From the NCBI RefSeq assembly GCF_963675395.1, contig NZ_OY776223.1, positions 1,736,001 to 1,800,000 of the forward strand: a stretch of DNA of 64,000 bases, in the 5' to 3' direction. The stretch's first letter is position 1. Each line of letters opens with the position of its first letter. The stretch is from an uncultured Vibrio sp. Its GTDB lineage: Bacteria; Pseudomonadota; Gammaproteobacteria; Enterobacterales; Vibrionaceae. A program made the position numbers and the translations under genes. Positions 30,886-42,601 of the stretch are shown here, one piece after another. The notes under the pieces were generated by a model. That model worked only from the letters and a program-made list of their open reading frames with translations, searched no databases and had not been told where the DNA came from.

Positions 30886-31284
30886 CTATTCGGCTTTCTT
30901 ATCTGCCGCTGTAACCTTGATATCTTCCGCTTTTTCTACCGATTCAACGACAGGTTCTGCTTTCACAGGTTTAGCGTCCGACTCAGTGTTTTCTGCGTAA
31001 GGGCGGTTTACAGACTGCGCCGCTTGCTTCAGTTCTTCCACGGAAGACTTCAGCTCAGGAGATAAATCTTTCATCCCCATTTGCTCAGCTTTGCGCAAAT
31101 TCTCTTGCAGTTCTTGGACTTTCAGCTCGTGCGACAATTCGTCTTTGACGTTATTTGCCATACTCTTAGCCGCACCGACAAAACGCGATACGCTTCGAAT
31201 AGCATGAGGCAAACGCTCCGGTCCAAGAACGACCAGACCAACAACAGATATTAATACCAGTTCCCAAAAACCGATATCAAACAC
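30886..31284 (-). CDS. tatB: Sec-independent translocase subunit TatB
   Basis: A 132-residue protein with one N-terminal membrane helix ([20 protein letters not shown]), then the GPERLP hinge, an amphipathic helix and a charged, alanine/glutamate-rich tail. The F-x-x-G-P-E-R-L-P pattern separates TatB from TatA. It starts 3 bases after the tatA stop. Confidence 0.97.
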   Translation of the reverse strand: MFDIGFWELVLISVVGLVVLGPERLPHAIRSVSRFVGAAKSMANNVKDELSHELKVQELQENLRKAEQMGMKDLSPELKSSVEELKQAAQSVNRPYAENTESDAKPVKAEPVVESVEKAEDIKVTAADKKAE

Positions 31285-31287
31285 GTT

Positions 31288-31545
31288 TTACGCCTGCTCT
31301 TTGTCTTTTTTAGTTTCAGGTGCAGCTTCTTTTTTTTGCTGCTCCTCTAAACTTTTTGGCTCGAAGTCTGCGTCTTTAGCGTCTTTCGCATTTTTCGCAG
31401 TCTCTTCTTCATCGCTCATTGCTTTTTTGAAGCCCTTAACGGCACCGCCTAGATCACCACCGATACCGCGTAGCTTCTTGGTTCCGAATAGTAATACAAC
31501 AATTACAGCAATGATTAGAAGTTGCCAAACACTGATACCACCCAT
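31288..31545 (-). CDS. tatA: Sec-independent translocase subunit TatA
   Basis: An 85-residue pore-forming subunit. The membrane helix [15 protein letters not shown] is followed by the [20 protein letters not shown] amphipathic helix and an acidic/lysine-rich tail ending KDKEQA. It is the first gene of tatABC, 50 bases after ubiB in the same direction. Confidence 0.97.
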   Translation of the reverse strand: MGGISVWQLLIIAVIVVLLFGTKKLRGIGGDLGGAVKGFKKAMSDEEETAKNAKDAKDADFEPKSLEEQQKKEAAPETKKDKEQA

Positions 31546-31595
31546 TCTTTTTTACCTCGGGTCTTTAAACAAAATGTATTTCAAGAGATTACCGT

Positions 31596-33230
31596 CTATC
31601 GACGATAAGCTCGCCAACTAAACAGCCAGAATGTGACACCTGCAATCCCGCAGGCGAACGATAGCTGCTCATAAGCGTTATCCACCAATATTGCCGAGCA
31701 TACGACTAAAGTGGCGCCAACACCAAGTAAAAACTTACCGGTTGCCTGTTGTCGCTTACTTTGACGGTAGCCCTGATAAAGCTGATCCATACGCTGGTTC
31801 ATTACCTTACCTTGTTTGAGGCTATCATAAAGCAGCTCAGGTAACTCCGGTAACTTCTCCGCCCAAAATGGTGCTCGATCTTTAATGGCATTCACTAAAG
31901 CTTGCGGACCGACTTGATTCATCATCCACTCTTCAAGGAATGGTTTTGCGGTTTCCCACAAATCAAGCTGCGGATAAAGTTGTCTGCCAAGTCCTTCAAC
32001 GTAAAGCAACGTTTTTTGCAGCAATACCAGTTGAGGTTGAACCTCCATATTGAAACGACGTGCCGTATTGAATAAATTCAATAACACGTGGCCAAAGGAG
32101 ATTTCACACAATGGCTTAGCGAAAATAGGCTCACAGACAATGCGAATCGCAAACTCAAATTCGTCAACATTGGTATCTGCCGGCACCCAACCTGAGTCCA
32201 CATGCAATTCCGCCACTCGACGATAATCACGATTAAAGAACGCCAGGAAGTTTTCCGCCAGATAACGCTTGTCTTCACTATTAAGTGTACCAACGATCCC
32301 GCAATCTAACCCAATCCACATTGGGTTATCTGGATGTTCTGGTTTAACGAATACGTTACCAGGATGCATATCGGCATGAAAAAAACTGTCCCTGAACACC
32401 TGAGTAAAAAACACACTCACACCGCGCTCAGCCAGCAGCTTCATATTGGTGCCATTTGCTTTCAAGCCTTCTATATCAGAAACTTGAATGCCATATATTC
32501 GCTCAGAAACCATGACAGTTTCATTACTGAAGTCAGGAAAAACTTCAGGAACATATAATTCTTCACTTCCTTCGAAATTTCGACGCAGTTGAATCGCGTT
32601 TGCCGCCTCACGACGCAGGTCCAGTTCATCGAGGAGGGTTTTCTCGTATTCACGAACAACTTCGACCGGTTTCAAACGACGTGCTTCAGGCAACGCCCCC
32701 GCGACTATACGCGCCATTCGGAGCATCAGTTTTAGATCAGAATCAATCACCGGACGAATATCCGGGCGAATGACCTTTAATACCACTTCTTGGTTAGTAT
32801 CTTTTAAGCGAGCTGTATGCACCTGAGCAATAGACGCAGAGGCCAGAGGTTTAATATCAAACTCAGTAAACCAGTTTTCGAGTGGTCCACCTAAGGCTTT
32901 TTCCATCTGTCGTTTCGCCAGCTCACCGTCAAACGGGGCGACCTGATCTTGAAGTAACGCGAGTGGATCAGCGATATGAGGAGGGAATAAGTCACGTCGG
33001 GTCGACATCATCTGACCGAACTTGATCCAAACTGGCCCCAATTCTTGCAACGCTAAACGAAGGCGCTCACCAAGTGGCTTTTCAGGATGTTTATTCTTAA
33101 TCCAGAATAGGCTTTTACGCAGCAAAAGGGGCGCTTTAGTCAGTTGATGATCCGGCAGCAACTCATCCAAACCATATTCGAGCTGTACTTTAGCGATGTG
33201 GTATAAGCGTTTTATTTCTGCCGGGGTCAT
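31596..33230 (-). CDS. ubiB: Ubiquinone biosynthesis atypical kinase/ATPase UbiB
   Basis: A 544-residue ADCK/ABC1-type protein required for coenzyme Q synthesis. The family's KxGQ motif appears in [11 protein letters not shown], followed by the alanine-rich loop [11 protein letters not shown], the catalytic HADMHPGN and the metal-binding DCGIVG. Two C-terminal membrane helices (~498-540) anchor it. Its ATG overlaps the stop of ubiJ by 4 bases, so the ubiE-ubiJ-ubiB operon is translationally coupled. Confidence 0.97.
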   Translation of the reverse strand: MTPAEIKRLYHIAKVQLEYGLDELLPDHQLTKAPLLLRKSLFWIKNKHPEKPLGERLRLALQELGPVWIKFGQMMSTRRDLFPPHIADPLALLQDQVAPFDGELAKRQMEKALGGPLENWFTEFDIKPLASASIAQVHTARLKDTNQEVVLKVIRPDIRPVIDSDLKLMLRMARIVAGALPEARRLKPVEVVREYEKTLLDELDLRREAANAIQLRRNFEGSEELYVPEVFPDFSNETVMVSERIYGIQVSDIEGLKANGTNMKLLAERGVSVFFTQVFRDSFFHADMHPGNVFVKPEHPDNPMWIGLDCGIVGTLNSEDKRYLAENFLAFFNRDYRRVAELHVDSGWVPADTNVDEFEFAIRIVCEPIFAKPLCEISFGHVLLNLFNTARRFNMEVQPQLVLLQKTLLYVEGLGRQLYPQLDLWETAKPFLEEWMMNQVGPQALVNAIKDRAPFWAEKLPELPELLYDSLKQGKVMNQRMDQLYQGYRQSKRQQATGKFLLGVGATLVVCSAILVDNAYEQLSFACGIAGVTFWLFSWRAYRR

Positions 33231-33862
33231 GGTTTCTCCAGCGCAAGCTTATCCGAATCCAATTTATCAAGCAGAGCATTCAGGCGCGCTTCCACACGCG
33301 AAGCCTGACTGCGCACTTCATCCACTTGATCGCAAAAATGCGCAACTTCAAGTGGCGCAGGGGCAAACTTCCACTCTTCGGTCACCACTTGAGCGAGATG
33401 ACGCTGATGCTTTTCTGCCTGAGAAACAAAGAAGTTACCGACGCTTTTTGAACTCTGCACAACTGAATGTGCCACCACATCACCAGTAACTCGCGACAGC
33501 CACTCTTCAATGTCTGGTTTGCAATCGACCATGAGCTGAGAGAATTTTTGCGCCAGTTGGATATCCCCTTCAAGCTCAAGCTTATCTTGCTTGATGAGTC
33601 GGGTAATGTTGGCTTGTTCACGCAGCTCTGGCAAAACACTTAAATGAAGAGATAGATAACAATCAGGCTGTCCTTCATAGTTACCCAACACATCAATCTG
33701 TTGACTAAAAATAAACGTCAGCGTCTTATTAATTTCTTTCAGGTGAACTTGAATAACTTGGCCTTTAAGACGAGCTAAACGACGACCCAGAGCCGGATCG
33801 TCTTTAATCAGCGTGTTCAGCGACGTTTCAATCACGGCAGTAATAAGAGGTTCAAATGGCAT
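33227..33862 (-). CDS. ubiJ: Ubiquinone biosynthesis accessory factor UbiJ
   Basis: A 211-residue SCP2-domain protein (formerly YigP). The N-terminal half (~1-115) is the lipid-binding SCP2 fold; the C-terminal part (~150-205) is a coiled coil ([20 protein letters not shown]). UbiJ forms the soluble Ubi complex with UbiK and the hydroxylases. It lies 11 bases after ubiE. Confidence 0.95.
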   Translation of the reverse strand: MPFEPLITAVIETSLNTLIKDDPALGRRLARLKGQVIQVHLKEINKTLTFIFSQQIDVLGNYEGQPDCYLSLHLSVLPELREQANITRLIKQDKLELEGDIQLAQKFSQLMVDCKPDIEEWLSRVTGDVVAHSVVQSSKSVGNFFVSQAEKHQRHLAQVVTEEWKFAPAPLEVAHFCDQVDEVRSQASRVEARLNALLDKLDSDKLALEKP

Positions 33863-33873
33863 GCCGTTAACCC

Positions 33874-34653
33874 TTAGAATTTGAAGCCGCGGTGCAGCGC
33901 CACAATACCACCCGTTAGGTTGTAGTATTTGGTGTTTTCGAAACCCGCGTCTTGCATCATGCCTTCCAGCGTTTCTTGATCTGGGTGCATTCGGATAGAT
34001 TCTGCAAGATAACGGTAACTCTCCGCATCGTTCGCGACCAGTTCACCCATTTTTGGCAACAGATGGAATGAGTATGCGTCATAAATTTTCGATAATGGCT
34101 CAATGATTGGTTTTGAAAACTCCAGCACCAATAGACGGCCGCCCGGCTTAAGAACACGGAACATTGAACGCAGTGCTTTGTCTTTATCGGTGACGTTACG
34201 CAAACAGAAACTGATAGTAATAACGTCAAAGTAATCATCTGGAAATGGCAGTTCTTCTGCGTTAGCCTGAACGTAATGCACATTACCTACAATGCCATTG
34301 TCGCGTAGCTTATCGCGACCGACGTTAAGCATTGAGTTATTGATATCAGCCAGAACAACATGACCCTGATCGCCGACAATGCGCGAAAATTTCGCTGTTA
34401 GGTCACCTGTACCACCGCCAAGATCGAGAATTCGCTGCCCAGGACGAGCACCACTGCAATCAATGGTAAAACGCTTCCATAAGCGGTGAACGCCTCCCGA
34501 CATCAGGTCATTCATGATGTCGTACTTCGCTGCCACGGAGTGAAAAACTTCGGCAACTTTGGTTACTTTCTCTTCTTTCGCCACGGTAGTGAAACCAAAG
34601 TGGGTGGTTTCGTTCTCTAATGCATTATTGGATTGCAAGCTTGTGTCCGTCAT
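33874..34653 (-). CDS. ubiE: Ubiquinone/menaquinone C-methyltransferase UbiE
   Basis: A SAM-dependent methyltransferase that makes both ubiquinone and menaquinone precursors. Signatures are HFGFTTV, SAM motif [11 protein letters not shown] and [10 protein letters not shown]. The frame is open to 34701, but the ATG at 34653 has AGAGGAA 6 bases upstream and gives the usual 259 residues, so I use it. Confidence 0.97.
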   Translation of the reverse strand: MTDTSLQSNNALENETTHFGFTTVAKEEKVTKVAEVFHSVAAKYDIMNDLMSGGVHRLWKRFTIDCSGARPGQRILDLGGGTGDLTAKFSRIVGDQGHVVLADINNSMLNVGRDKLRDNGIVGNVHYVQANAEELPFPDDYFDVITISFCLRNVTDKDKALRSMFRVLKPGGRLLVLEFSKPIIEPLSKIYDAYSFHLLPKMGELVANDAESYRYLAESIRMHPDQETLEGMMQDAGFENTKYYNLTGGIVALHRGFKF

Positions 34654-34729
34654 TCTAATTCCTCTTAGGCAGCACTTTCTCTGCTGGGCGGTTGCTGACA
34701 AATATCGTCGCCCAATATACTGCGGGCAA

Positions 34730-36274
34730 TTAGTTTACTTTATCCTCAGCCGGATGTCTTTCTACTAACGATTCATTTGGGGATTCATTTTCCGAAAATA
34801 TTTCACTCTGTGCTAACTGGGCAAGATCAGAAGAAATTGGACGTTTAATTTCCACGCCAAGTTGCTTAAAACCTTCCGCTTGTCGGATGACGTTACCACG
34901 ACCGGTAGCGAGTTTATTCATGGCGCCTTGATACGTTTGATTGGCTTTATCCAGTGCCCCCCCTAAACCTTCCATATCATCAACAAACAAACGCAGTTTG
35001 TCGTAAAGTTTGGTCGCTCGCTCTGCAATCAGTTTAGCGTTTTCATTCTGACGTTCATTGCGCCACAAATTATCAATGGTTCGCAGCGCCACCAGCAGCG
35101 TAGTTGGGCTGACTAATATGATATTCTGCTCCATCGCATCTTTAATTAAGCTCGGATCGGCCTGAATCGCGACCTGAAAAGCAGGCTCCACCGGAATAAA
35201 CATCAACACATAATCCAGACTCTGGATGCCTTTCAACTTGTGATAATCTTTCATGCTCAGACCTTTGATGTGCGCACGCAGTGCAACGAGGTGGGCATTC
35301 AACGCCTGATCGCGCTCAGCATCCGTTTCTGCATTGAAGTAACGCTCATAGGCCACCAAAGCCATTTTTGAATCGACCACAACTTGCTTATTTTGTGGAA
35401 GATGCACAATCACATCTGGTTGATAACGCTTGCCCGCTTCGTTTTGCAAATTCACCTGTGTTTGGTATTCATGCCCTTCACGCAGTCCAGACTCTGCAAG
35501 CACACGGGCCAGAACCACTTCTCCCCAATTGCCTTGCTGCTTGTTATCGCCCTTCAGAGCCTGAGTCAGGTTCACCGCTTCGCGCGTCATTTGTTCGTTT
35601 AGGCGTTGCAGGTTTTTTAGCTCATGCACCAGTGTATGACGCTCTTTGGCTTCCTGACTAAAGCTGTCATTAACTTGTCTTTTGAAACCATCCAATTGCT
35701 CTCGTAGCGGAGAAAGCAAGCCTTCCAAGCTCTGACGGTTTTGCAGGTCCACCTTCGCAGTTTTCTCTTCGAATAACTGATTGGCAAGATGCTCAAACTG
35801 CTGCTTGAGACGGACTTCCGCTTGCTCCAGTATTTGCAATTTTTCCGCGTTCGACTGATTCACCTGCTCATGGCGCGCTTGTTGCTCTCGCAGCTGAGTT
35901 TCCAAACGCGACTTCTGCTCGCGCATGTTGCCGAGCTCATCAAAATACTGCTGACGCTCTTGTTTGACGGCTTCGAAATAACGCAGCTTCTCCATTGCCG
36001 CCATCAACTTTCCGTGTGACTGACGGACTTCAAAGGCGGCCTTATCACGCTCGTCATCCAGTTCATCCAGCTCTTGTTGCGCGTCAGCCAGGCGCTGATT
36101 AGCCTGATCAAGCTGTTGTTGATAAAGCTGTTTTTCAGCAGAGAGTTGCTGCTCAAGCAGTTGAGTTTGTGCGATAAAGCGCTGTTTTACCCACCATCCT
36201 ACCGCCACGCCACTGGCAGCAGCGGCACAAAGAGAAGAGAGAATGAGAGATTGATACTCAAGAATCCATTGCAT
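34730..36274 (-). CDS. rmuC: DNA recombination protein RmuC
   Basis: A 514-residue protein with an N-terminal membrane helix (~8-28), a long coiled coil (~35-200) and the RmuC nuclease-like domain (~215-440; [40 protein letters not shown]). RmuC limits inversions at short inverted repeats in E. coli and has been tied to phage defence and DNA processing. It lies upstream of the ubi-tat operon in the same direction. Confidence 0.95.
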   Translation of the reverse strand: MQWILEYQSLILSSLCAAAASGVAVGWWVKQRFIAQTQLLEQQLSAEKQLYQQQLDQANQRLADAQQELDELDDERDKAAFEVRQSHGKLMAAMEKLRYFEAVKQERQQYFDELGNMREQKSRLETQLREQQARHEQVNQSNAEKLQILEQAEVRLKQQFEHLANQLFEEKTAKVDLQNRQSLEGLLSPLREQLDGFKRQVNDSFSQEAKERHTLVHELKNLQRLNEQMTREAVNLTQALKGDNKQQGNWGEVVLARVLAESGLREGHEYQTQVNLQNEAGKRYQPDVIVHLPQNKQVVVDSKMALVAYERYFNAETDAERDQALNAHLVALRAHIKGLSMKDYHKLKGIQSLDYVLMFIPVEPAFQVAIQADPSLIKDAMEQNIILVSPTTLLVALRTIDNLWRNERQNENAKLIAERATKLYDKLRLFVDDMEGLGGALDKANQTYQGAMNKLATGRGNVIRQAEGFKQLGVEIKRPISSDLAQLAQSEIFSENESPNESLVERHPAEDKVN

Positions 36275-36443
36275 AATAGTGAGTTAGCCTGTGTTTTATA
36301 TCTATAACAATGGTATTTTGACACTGGATAAATGTCCAGTTTGTTGGATGAAAAATCCTCGCATACACTAGCTGTTCAAAATAATATCCTTTGGCTCGCT
36401 CAAAACCTTATCACCGAGCCTTTGAACACGATACAGAGGCATC

Positions 36444-37352
36444 ATGAATGAGCGTCGCGCCCTAGGATTTGGGCTCTCAGCAGTATTACTTTGGTCAACG
36501 GTTGCGACCGCATTTAAACTCACTTTAGCCGAATTCACTCCGATTCAGATGCTGTGTGTCGCCAGCATCATATCAGCTATTGCTCTTATCATCGTGTGTG
36601 GCGCACAAGGCAAGTTAAATCAGCTTAGCGATACGTTTCTGTCAAATCCTTGGTATTACCTGCTGCTAGGGTTAATTAACCCGCTAGCTTACTACCTGAT
36701 ACTATTTAAGGCCTATGACTTGCTCCCTGCCTCTCAGGCTCAAGCCATCAATTACAGTTGGGCGATAACACTGACGCTGATGGCGGCGGTGTTTCTCGGG
36801 CAGAAAATTCGTAGCAAAGACTGGATTGCTTGCGCGTTTAGCTATCTTGGCGTGATCGTGATTGCGACCAAGGGCGATATCCTCGGCTTAAACTTTGAAA
36901 GCCCTCTCGGTGTAGGGCTGGCGCTACTCTCAACCCTGTTATGGGCTGGCTACTGGATTCTTAACACCAAAAACAAAGCGGATCCGGTCGTAGGCGTGTT
37001 ACTTGGTTTTCTGGTTGCGATTCCTTTTACTGTTGCGTTAAGCATCTATGAAGGACAGAGCTGGAATACCATCTCGACCCAAGGCTGGGCTGCGGTGACC
37101 TATGTGGGTCTGTTTGAGATGGGGGTTACGTTCGTCCTTTGGCTAAGCGCGCTCAAGTCAACACAGAATACCGCTCGCATCAGTAACCTGATTTTCGCTT
37201 CCCCATTCATCTCCCTGATGTTACTGGCGACGATTATTGGTGAAGACATTCATCCCTCTACGCTGATCGGGCTGGTATTGATCATCAGTGGTCTGGTGAT
37301 TCAGCAAGTCAAGTTTGGCAAAAAAGAGAAAACCGCCAATGCCTCTCGCTAG
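36444..37352 (+). CDS. EamA/DMT family transporter
   Basis: A 302-residue inner-membrane protein with about ten helices in two EamA repeats (~5-140 and ~150-290) and a basic C-terminal tail (KFGKKEKTANASR). Family members export amino acids or other small metabolites; the substrate cannot be told. It stands alone, divergent from rmuC with a 169-base gap. Confidence 0.9.
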   Translation: MNERRALGFGLSAVLLWSTVATAFKLTLAEFTPIQMLCVASIISAIALIIVCGAQGKLNQLSDTFLSNPWYYLLLGLINPLAYYLILFKAYDLLPASQAQAINYSWAITLTLMAAVFLGQKIRSKDWIACAFSYLGVIVIATKGDILGLNFESPLGVGLALLSTLLWAGYWILNTKNKADPVVGVLLGFLVAIPFTVALSIYEGQSWNTISTQGWAAVTYVGLFEMGVTFVLWLSALKSTQNTARISNLIFASPFISLMLLATIIGEDIHPSTLIGLVLIISGLVIQQVKFGKKEKTANASR

Positions 37353-37505
37353 CAGATGTTATCAATTCACATTTTTATGATCTAACGCGTCTTCTATCGC
37401 TTGGAATTATTTGATGGTCGGATACGATACAGCCACAGCCCAATAGCCGACTCGGCTATATTTTTACAAACACATCGCTGGGCGCTCCAGGATACCGTAC
37501 TAATT

Positions 37506-39995
37506 ATGTTTCGCTTTGATATTCCATCTTCTTTATTAGCAGACTGGCAACATGCCCTTCAACAGTGCTGTGATGCCAACCAAGCCCAGGGACAAGTGTA
37601 TACCTTCAATGGCAACAACCAGTGGCAGCACAGTGAGGTGTCGACCTCAGCACAGGACCATGATGCGATTGTCGCCGAGATAGAGCAGACTACTGCACAC
37701 TTTTCCCCTTTTAATTTCGAAACAGTAAACACAGTTTGTGATCATCAAGTCATCAGCATTTGTCCGGTATGGTTACCTAACGGTGATTTGTTTGCCGCCG
37801 TTACGCTGACTTACTCAAACGCACAAAGCGATTTCGTGTCTGCTTGGTTGAGCGCACTGGCTGGTAGGTTCAGCTTTGATGCCAGCCAACATTACCAGCA
37901 ACAACAGGATCGCCATCTGCGATACCAGAAAACTCAAAATCCCCTGCCAACACTACAAGAGTTTATCGACTGTCTTGAAGACCATATCTGGATTAAAGGT
38001 ATCGATGGCCTGTACGCAATGACTAATCGAAGCGTCGAGCAAGCTTGGCAAAAAACCAGCCAAGAGATAATCGGTAAAAATGATTTTGACCTTTTCAGTG
38101 CGCATCGCGCTGAGAAGTTTATCCATGCAGATGTATCAGTGGCTGAAACTGGCAATCAGAATATTGTCGAAGAGTGTCGACACATTGATTCGAACCACAA
38201 TCCGACGTGGCTCGAAACGATTAAGTCCCCCGTGCGAAATCAGAAAGGTGAACTGATTGGTGTTCTCGGCATGACACGAAATATCACTCGCAGAAAAACC
38301 ATAGAAACCCAACTAACGTTGGCATCTAAGATCTTCAATAACTCGCAAGAAGGGATGATCATCACCGATCGTGATGCAAACATCATCGATATCAACCCAG
38401 CCTTCACGAGCATCACGGGGTACTGTGCCGAAGAAGTCATTGGTCATACACCGAAAATTCTTCACTCTGGACACCACGATAACAGCTTTTATCTAAATTT
38501 ATGGTCGGAGCTACAAACTAAAGGGCAGTGGAAAGGCGAGTTCATCAACCGCAAAAAAGATGGCAGTTTTTACCCTCAACTTGCCACCATCAGTGCAGTA
38601 ATGGACGACAAAAACCAGTTGATTAACTATATCTGTGTATTTGAAGACATCTCGGTGCGTAAAGCGCATGAAGAAAAGCTACAGCGAATGGCCTTTTATG
38701 ACCCGTTGACTAACTTACCCAATCGTACTCACTTACTCAGTCTGATCGAACAACACATAGAAACGGGCAGAAAGAACCAGCAAGGCTTTGCCATCCTGTT
38801 TCTGGATATCGATCACTTTAAGCACATCAACGACAGCATGGGCCACTTTTGTGGTGATCAACTACTGTCCAAGCTGGCAACGCGACTGCAAGACATTTTA
38901 CAACTTAATGCCCATGTCGCCCGTATCAGCGGTGACGAGTTCGTGATTATCCTTTCGGATGGCCAGAGCAATACCGCTCTGACAGAGATGGTGGAAAACA
39001 TATTAGGCGTATTCAATCAGCCGTTTCAGCTCGCAACTCACGACTCACTGAGAGTCTCTGCCAGTGTCGGAATTGCCATGTACCCAACAGATGGACAGGA
39101 CAGCGAAACACTACTGAAAAATGCCGACACCGCTATGTATTTAGCGAAAAAGAATGGCCGTAACGGCTACGCTTTTTATTCACCAGATCTGACCCACAAG
39201 TCCATTTCTCACGTGCGCATTCAGTCGGCCCTACACCAGGCCATAGAACTCAATCAATTGCGTTTGGAATACCAGCCTCAATATGATTTGGAACAAAATA
39301 CAATTGTGGGTGTGGAAGCCCTGCTGCGCTGGCAACACCCTGAATTTGGCTTAGTGTCCCCTGCTGATTTTATTCCGATTGCAGAAAAAACAGGGCTGAT
39401 TCAGCGCATCGGGGATTGGGTACTCAAACAAGCTTGCATTCAAGGTCACACCTGGCTGGAAACTGGTGTTAAGTTCGGCAGAATGGCCGTCAATGTGTCC
39501 GCACTCCAACTGCAGCAATCAAACTTTATCGACCGACTCCGGGAGATACTTCGAGAGACTGGTTTTTCCGCGCAGCATTTGGATATCGAAATCACCGAAA
39601 GCTTTTTGTTGATCGACCCACAACAGGCCATTGCGTCGTTAAATCAACTGCGAGAACTCGGTATTGAAATCTCTTTGGATGATTTTGGTACTGGCTACTC
39701 CTCACTTTCTTACCTGAAGGGGCTACCGATCAACAAACTGAAGATCGATCGCTCATTTGTCAAAGATGTACCGAGTAACAGCGACAGTAATGCCATTGTC
39801 AACGCAATCATCGCGATGGGCAAAACCTTATCACTTAAAGTCGTCGCAGAAGGAATTGAGACGCAAGAACAGGCACAATACCTGTCAAACAAAGGGTGTA
39901 TTTACGGGCAGGGATATCTATTTAGCCCTCCAGTTGTTCCCAATAAGCTATTTTTACAATCGACGCTTCACCCAACATGTAGCATGAATCTCTAA
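37506..39995 (+). CDS. PAS-PAS-GGDEF-EAL protein
   Basis: A soluble 829-residue c-di-GMP enzyme. The N-terminal ~155 residues match no domain I recognise; two PAS domains follow (~160-265 and ~275-390), then GGDEF (~405-565) and EAL (~580-820). The cyclase signature is SGDEF (475-479), a variant often still active, and no RxxD inhibitory site precedes it. The EAL domain is complete: EAL 604-606, NVSALQL, EITES, DDFGTGYSS, KIDRSF, EGIE. The frame opens at a TTG (37401), but I prefer the ATG at 37506 because the earlier stretch looks non-coding. The start is uncertain. Confidence 0.88.
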   Translation: MFRFDIPSSLLADWQHALQQCCDANQAQGQVYTFNGNNQWQHSEVSTSAQDHDAIVAEIEQTTAHFSPFNFETVNTVCDHQVISICPVWLPNGDLFAAVTLTYSNAQSDFVSAWLSALAGRFSFDASQHYQQQQDRHLRYQKTQNPLPTLQEFIDCLEDHIWIKGIDGLYAMTNRSVEQAWQKTSQEIIGKNDFDLFSAHRAEKFIHADVSVAETGNQNIVEECRHIDSNHNPTWLETIKSPVRNQKGELIGVLGMTRNITRRKTIETQLTLASKIFNNSQEGMIITDRDANIIDINPAFTSITGYCAEEVIGHTPKILHSGHHDNSFYLNLWSELQTKGQWKGEFINRKKDGSFYPQLATISAVMDDKNQLINYICVFEDISVRKAHEEKLQRMAFYDPLTNLPNRTHLLSLIEQHIETGRKNQQGFAILFLDIDHFKHINDSMGHFCGDQLLSKLATRLQDILQLNAHVARISGDEFVIILSDGQSNTALTEMVENILGVFNQPFQLATHDSLRVSASVGIAMYPTDGQDSETLLKNADTAMYLAKKNGRNGYAFYSPDLTHKSISHVRIQSALHQAIELNQLRLEYQPQYDLEQNTIVGVEALLRWQHPEFGLVSPADFIPIAEKTGLIQRIGDWVLKQACIQGHTWLETGVKFGRMAVNVSALQLQQSNFIDRLREILRETGFSAQHLDIEITESFLLIDPQQAIASLNQLRELGIEISLDDFGTGYSSLSYLKGLPINKLKIDRSFVKDVPSNSDSNAIVNAIIAMGKTLSLKVVAEGIETQEQAQYLSNKGCIYGQGYLFSPPVVPNKLFLQSTLHPTCSMNL

Positions 39996-40010
39996 GTGAA
40001 ACGGTGTGAA

Positions 40011-40042
40011 GAACACTGAGCAAGTTGCATTGCTCAGTGTTC
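40011..40042. terminator. Perfect 13-bp hairpin between convergent genes
   Basis: GAACACTGAGCAA and TTGCTCAGTGTTC pair perfectly over a 6-base loop, 15 bases after the GGDEF-EAL gene and 37 before the end of the HI0933-type gene. There is no T run on either side, so it may stabilise 3' ends or need Rho rather than act as an intrinsic terminator. Confidence 0.55.
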
Positions 40043-40078
40043 AGGAATGGCATCAATACGTATAGATAAGTTGGAAAA

Positions 40079-41272
40079 TCACACCCATTGCCCAGCAACA
40101 AAACCGCTCGACCAGCACCACTGAAAGTTGTAGCCACCTAACCAACCTGTCACATCCATCACTTCGCCGATAAAGTACAAGCCTTTGATATTTTTGCACT
40201 CCATCGTTTTAGAAGAGAGATGGTCGGTATCCACACCGCCTAGTGTGACTTCAGCAGTTCGATAACCCTCAGTGCCGTTCGGCGCCACATGCCAGTTTTC
40301 GAGACGCTCGACAATCTCAGCCAGATCTTTCGGGTTAAATTGCTTCAGTGGTTTGTCGGTTAACTCTTTACGTTCGATCAAGACTTCCACCAAACGTTTT
40401 GGCAGTACTTTCGCCAGCGTATTTTTCAGCGATTGATTTGGGTGTTTCTCGCGACTGCGTTCCAGCAGAACGGCAACATCATCATTCGGTATCAGATTAA
40501 TTGAAACCTTTTGCCCCGCTCGCCAGAATGAGGAGATCTGCAAAACAGAAGGTCCAGACAAGCCGCGGTGAGTAAAAAGCAGTGCTTCTTTGAACATAGT
40601 GCCATCTTCAGCCGTGATTTCTGCTGGCACAGCTATACCAGACAGGTCAGCGAAATCTTCTTTGTCTTCTTTATGCAGCGTAAATGGCACTAAGCCTGCC
40701 GTGGTTGAGACGACAGGAAGACCAAATTGTTCGGCAACTTTATAACCAAACGGCGTCGCGCCAAGTTTTGGCATCGATAGACCACCGGTCGCGATGACCA
40801 ATGATTCACACTCAACCACTTCTGTACCTGCATGCAGACGAAAGCCTACGTCGGTTTTCTCGATGGAGTGGACATCACATTGGTAACGTTGCTGAATATT
40901 CGGCATATCGCACTCCGCGAGTAACATTTTTACGATGTCTTTGGCGGTGAATGCATCCACACAGAACAGTTGGCCATGGTCACGTTCTTCAAACTCGATA
41001 CCGTATTTGCTGACCATCGCAATGAAATCCCAGTTGGTGTATTGAGACAATGCAGATTTTACGAAATGAGGGTTTTGGCATAGGTAATTATTGGCCGATA
41101 CATCGTAGTTGGTGAAGTTACAACGGCCACCGCCAGAAATAAGAATTTTACGCCCAGGTTTTTTCGCATGATCGAGTACTAATACACTGCGGCCTCGCTT
41201 ACCGGCTTCTGCAGCACACATCAAACCGGCAGCGCCTGCGCCAATTACTACAACATCAAATTTCTTACTCAT
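40079..41272 (-). CDS. HI0933/YhiN-family flavoprotein
   Basis: A 397-residue NAD(P)/FAD-dependent oxidoreductase-like protein. The N-terminal dinucleotide fold VVIGAGAAGLMCAAEAGKRG binds FAD; the family patterns RKILISGGGRCNFTN and GGLSMPKLGATPFGY are present, as is the C-terminal GEVMDVTGWLGGYNFQWCWSS. The reaction is unknown; E. coli YhiN is the close counterpart. Confidence 0.93.
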   Translation of the reverse strand: MSKKFDVVVIGAGAAGLMCAAEAGKRGRSVLVLDHAKKPGRKILISGGGRCNFTNYDVSANNYLCQNPHFVKSALSQYTNWDFIAMVSKYGIEFEERDHGQLFCVDAFTAKDIVKMLLAECDMPNIQQRYQCDVHSIEKTDVGFRLHAGTEVVECESLVIATGGLSMPKLGATPFGYKVAEQFGLPVVSTTAGLVPFTLHKEDKEDFADLSGIAVPAEITAEDGTMFKEALLFTHRGLSGPSVLQISSFWRAGQKVSINLIPNDDVAVLLERSREKHPNQSLKNTLAKVLPKRLVEVLIERKELTDKPLKQFNPKDLAEIVERLENWHVAPNGTEGYRTAEVTLGGVDTDHLSSKTMECKNIKGLYFIGEVMDVTGWLGGYNFQWCWSSGFVAGQWV

Positions 41273-41307
41273 CGGTAACTCTTAGGCTCTATCCAAATCC
41301 AAAACAA

Positions 41308-41338
41308 TAAAAAAAGGATGTGCTCAGTGCACATCCTT
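41308..41338 (-). terminator. Terminator downstream of uspB
   Basis: AAGGATGTGC and GCACATCCTT form a perfect 10-bp stem over 5 bases, with a T run on the minus strand. It lies 90 bases after the uspB stop. Confidence 0.85.
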
Positions 41339-41428
41339 GCTTTGTTCGCGCGACATTCTACCGAGAAAAGTTTTCCGGGAAAAGCGCTTAAATTCCAAGC
41401 ACCGAATGAAGGGCTTTAATTATCCAAT

Positions 41429-41770
<342 letters not shown>

Positions 41771-41844
41771 TCAACAATGCTCAAGAGAAAAAGACGATCA
41801 CTGCTTTGTCTTTTAATCGCTACTTTTTCGCGCTGGGGAACGCT

Positions 41845-42375
41845 TTATGCAGCTGGAGCATCCATGATTGAAGATGAACCTTCTTTTTTCGCCATTTGTG
41901 CTAGATCTTTATCAATGAAGAACAATGCCTTACCATCTTCACCAACAAGTTCTATCTTATCTAAGATCCCTTTAAACAACTTCTCTTCTTCGTGCTGTTC
42001 AGCCACGTACCACTGTAGGAAGTTAAATGTTGAGTAGTCTTGGCTTGTAAAAGCGCCATGTGCCAGCTTGTTGATTCTCTCTGTGATCATTTGTTCATGT
42101 TCATAAGTCTCACGGAAAACATCACCTAGGCTTGCGAAGTCATGCTTTGGTGCATCGATCGCGCCTAGAATTGGCAGTGCGCCAGTTTCACTTACATAGG
42201 TGAAAAGGCGTTGCATGTGCTCCATCTCTTCTACTGCGTGCTTACGTAGAAATTCAGCAGCGCCTTCAAACCCTCTGTCTTCACACCAAGCACTCATTTG
42301 TAAGTATAGATTGGATGAGAAAAATTCTAGGTTAATTTGATCATTCAATTGATCGACCATAGTTTGAGACAGCAT
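41845..42375 (-). CDS. ftnA: Ferritin
   Basis: A 176-residue non-heme ferritin that stores iron as a 24-mer. Ferroxidase ligands are visible as the glutamate of [12 protein letters not shown], the E-x-x-H of AVEEMEHMQ and the later [12 protein letters not shown] helix. No heme-binding methionine typical of bacterioferritin is obvious. It lies between uspB and uspA, about 90 bases upstream of uspB in the same direction. Confidence 0.95.
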   Translation of the reverse strand: MLSQTMVDQLNDQINLEFFSSNLYLQMSAWCEDRGFEGAAEFLRKHAVEEMEHMQRLFTYVSETGALPILGAIDAPKHDFASLGDVFRETYEHEQMITERINKLAHGAFTSQDYSTFNFLQWYVAEQHEEEKLFKGILDKIELVGEDGKALFFIDKDLAQMAKKEGSSSIMDAPAA

Positions 42376-42505
42376 GTTAGCTCCTGTTTATATTCCTGCA
42401 TTTCATACAACTATAACATGATTAGCAGATTAAGACTTTGTACCTACAATATTGATATGAGATCACTTTAGCAAAATTTATTGGAGGTTAGTGCTAATCT
42501 GAAAC

Positions 42506-42578
42506 TATACCCAAGTGACTTCAAGACGCAGAAGTCAGAGCCTTAGCACTGAGGTCAGTTCGAGGTTACTTGGGTATA
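42506..42578. repeat. 73-bp palindromic-ended intergenic repeat, copy 2
   Basis: Starts TATACCCAAG and ends ACTTGGGTATA. Internal arms (GACTTCAAGACGCAGAAGTC and TCAGAG...CTGAGGTCAG-like) would fold further. It matches copy 1 at 27862-27934 in length, ends and right-arm sequence, and lies just before the ribosome site of uspA. Confidence 0.78.
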
Positions 42579-42601
42579 TGACCTTACAAGGAGATAGCAA
42601 T

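Noticed and set aside
42515..42601. N-terminal extension of uspA
   Set aside because: It would translate the palindromic repeat; the ATG at 42602 has its own strong ribosome site.
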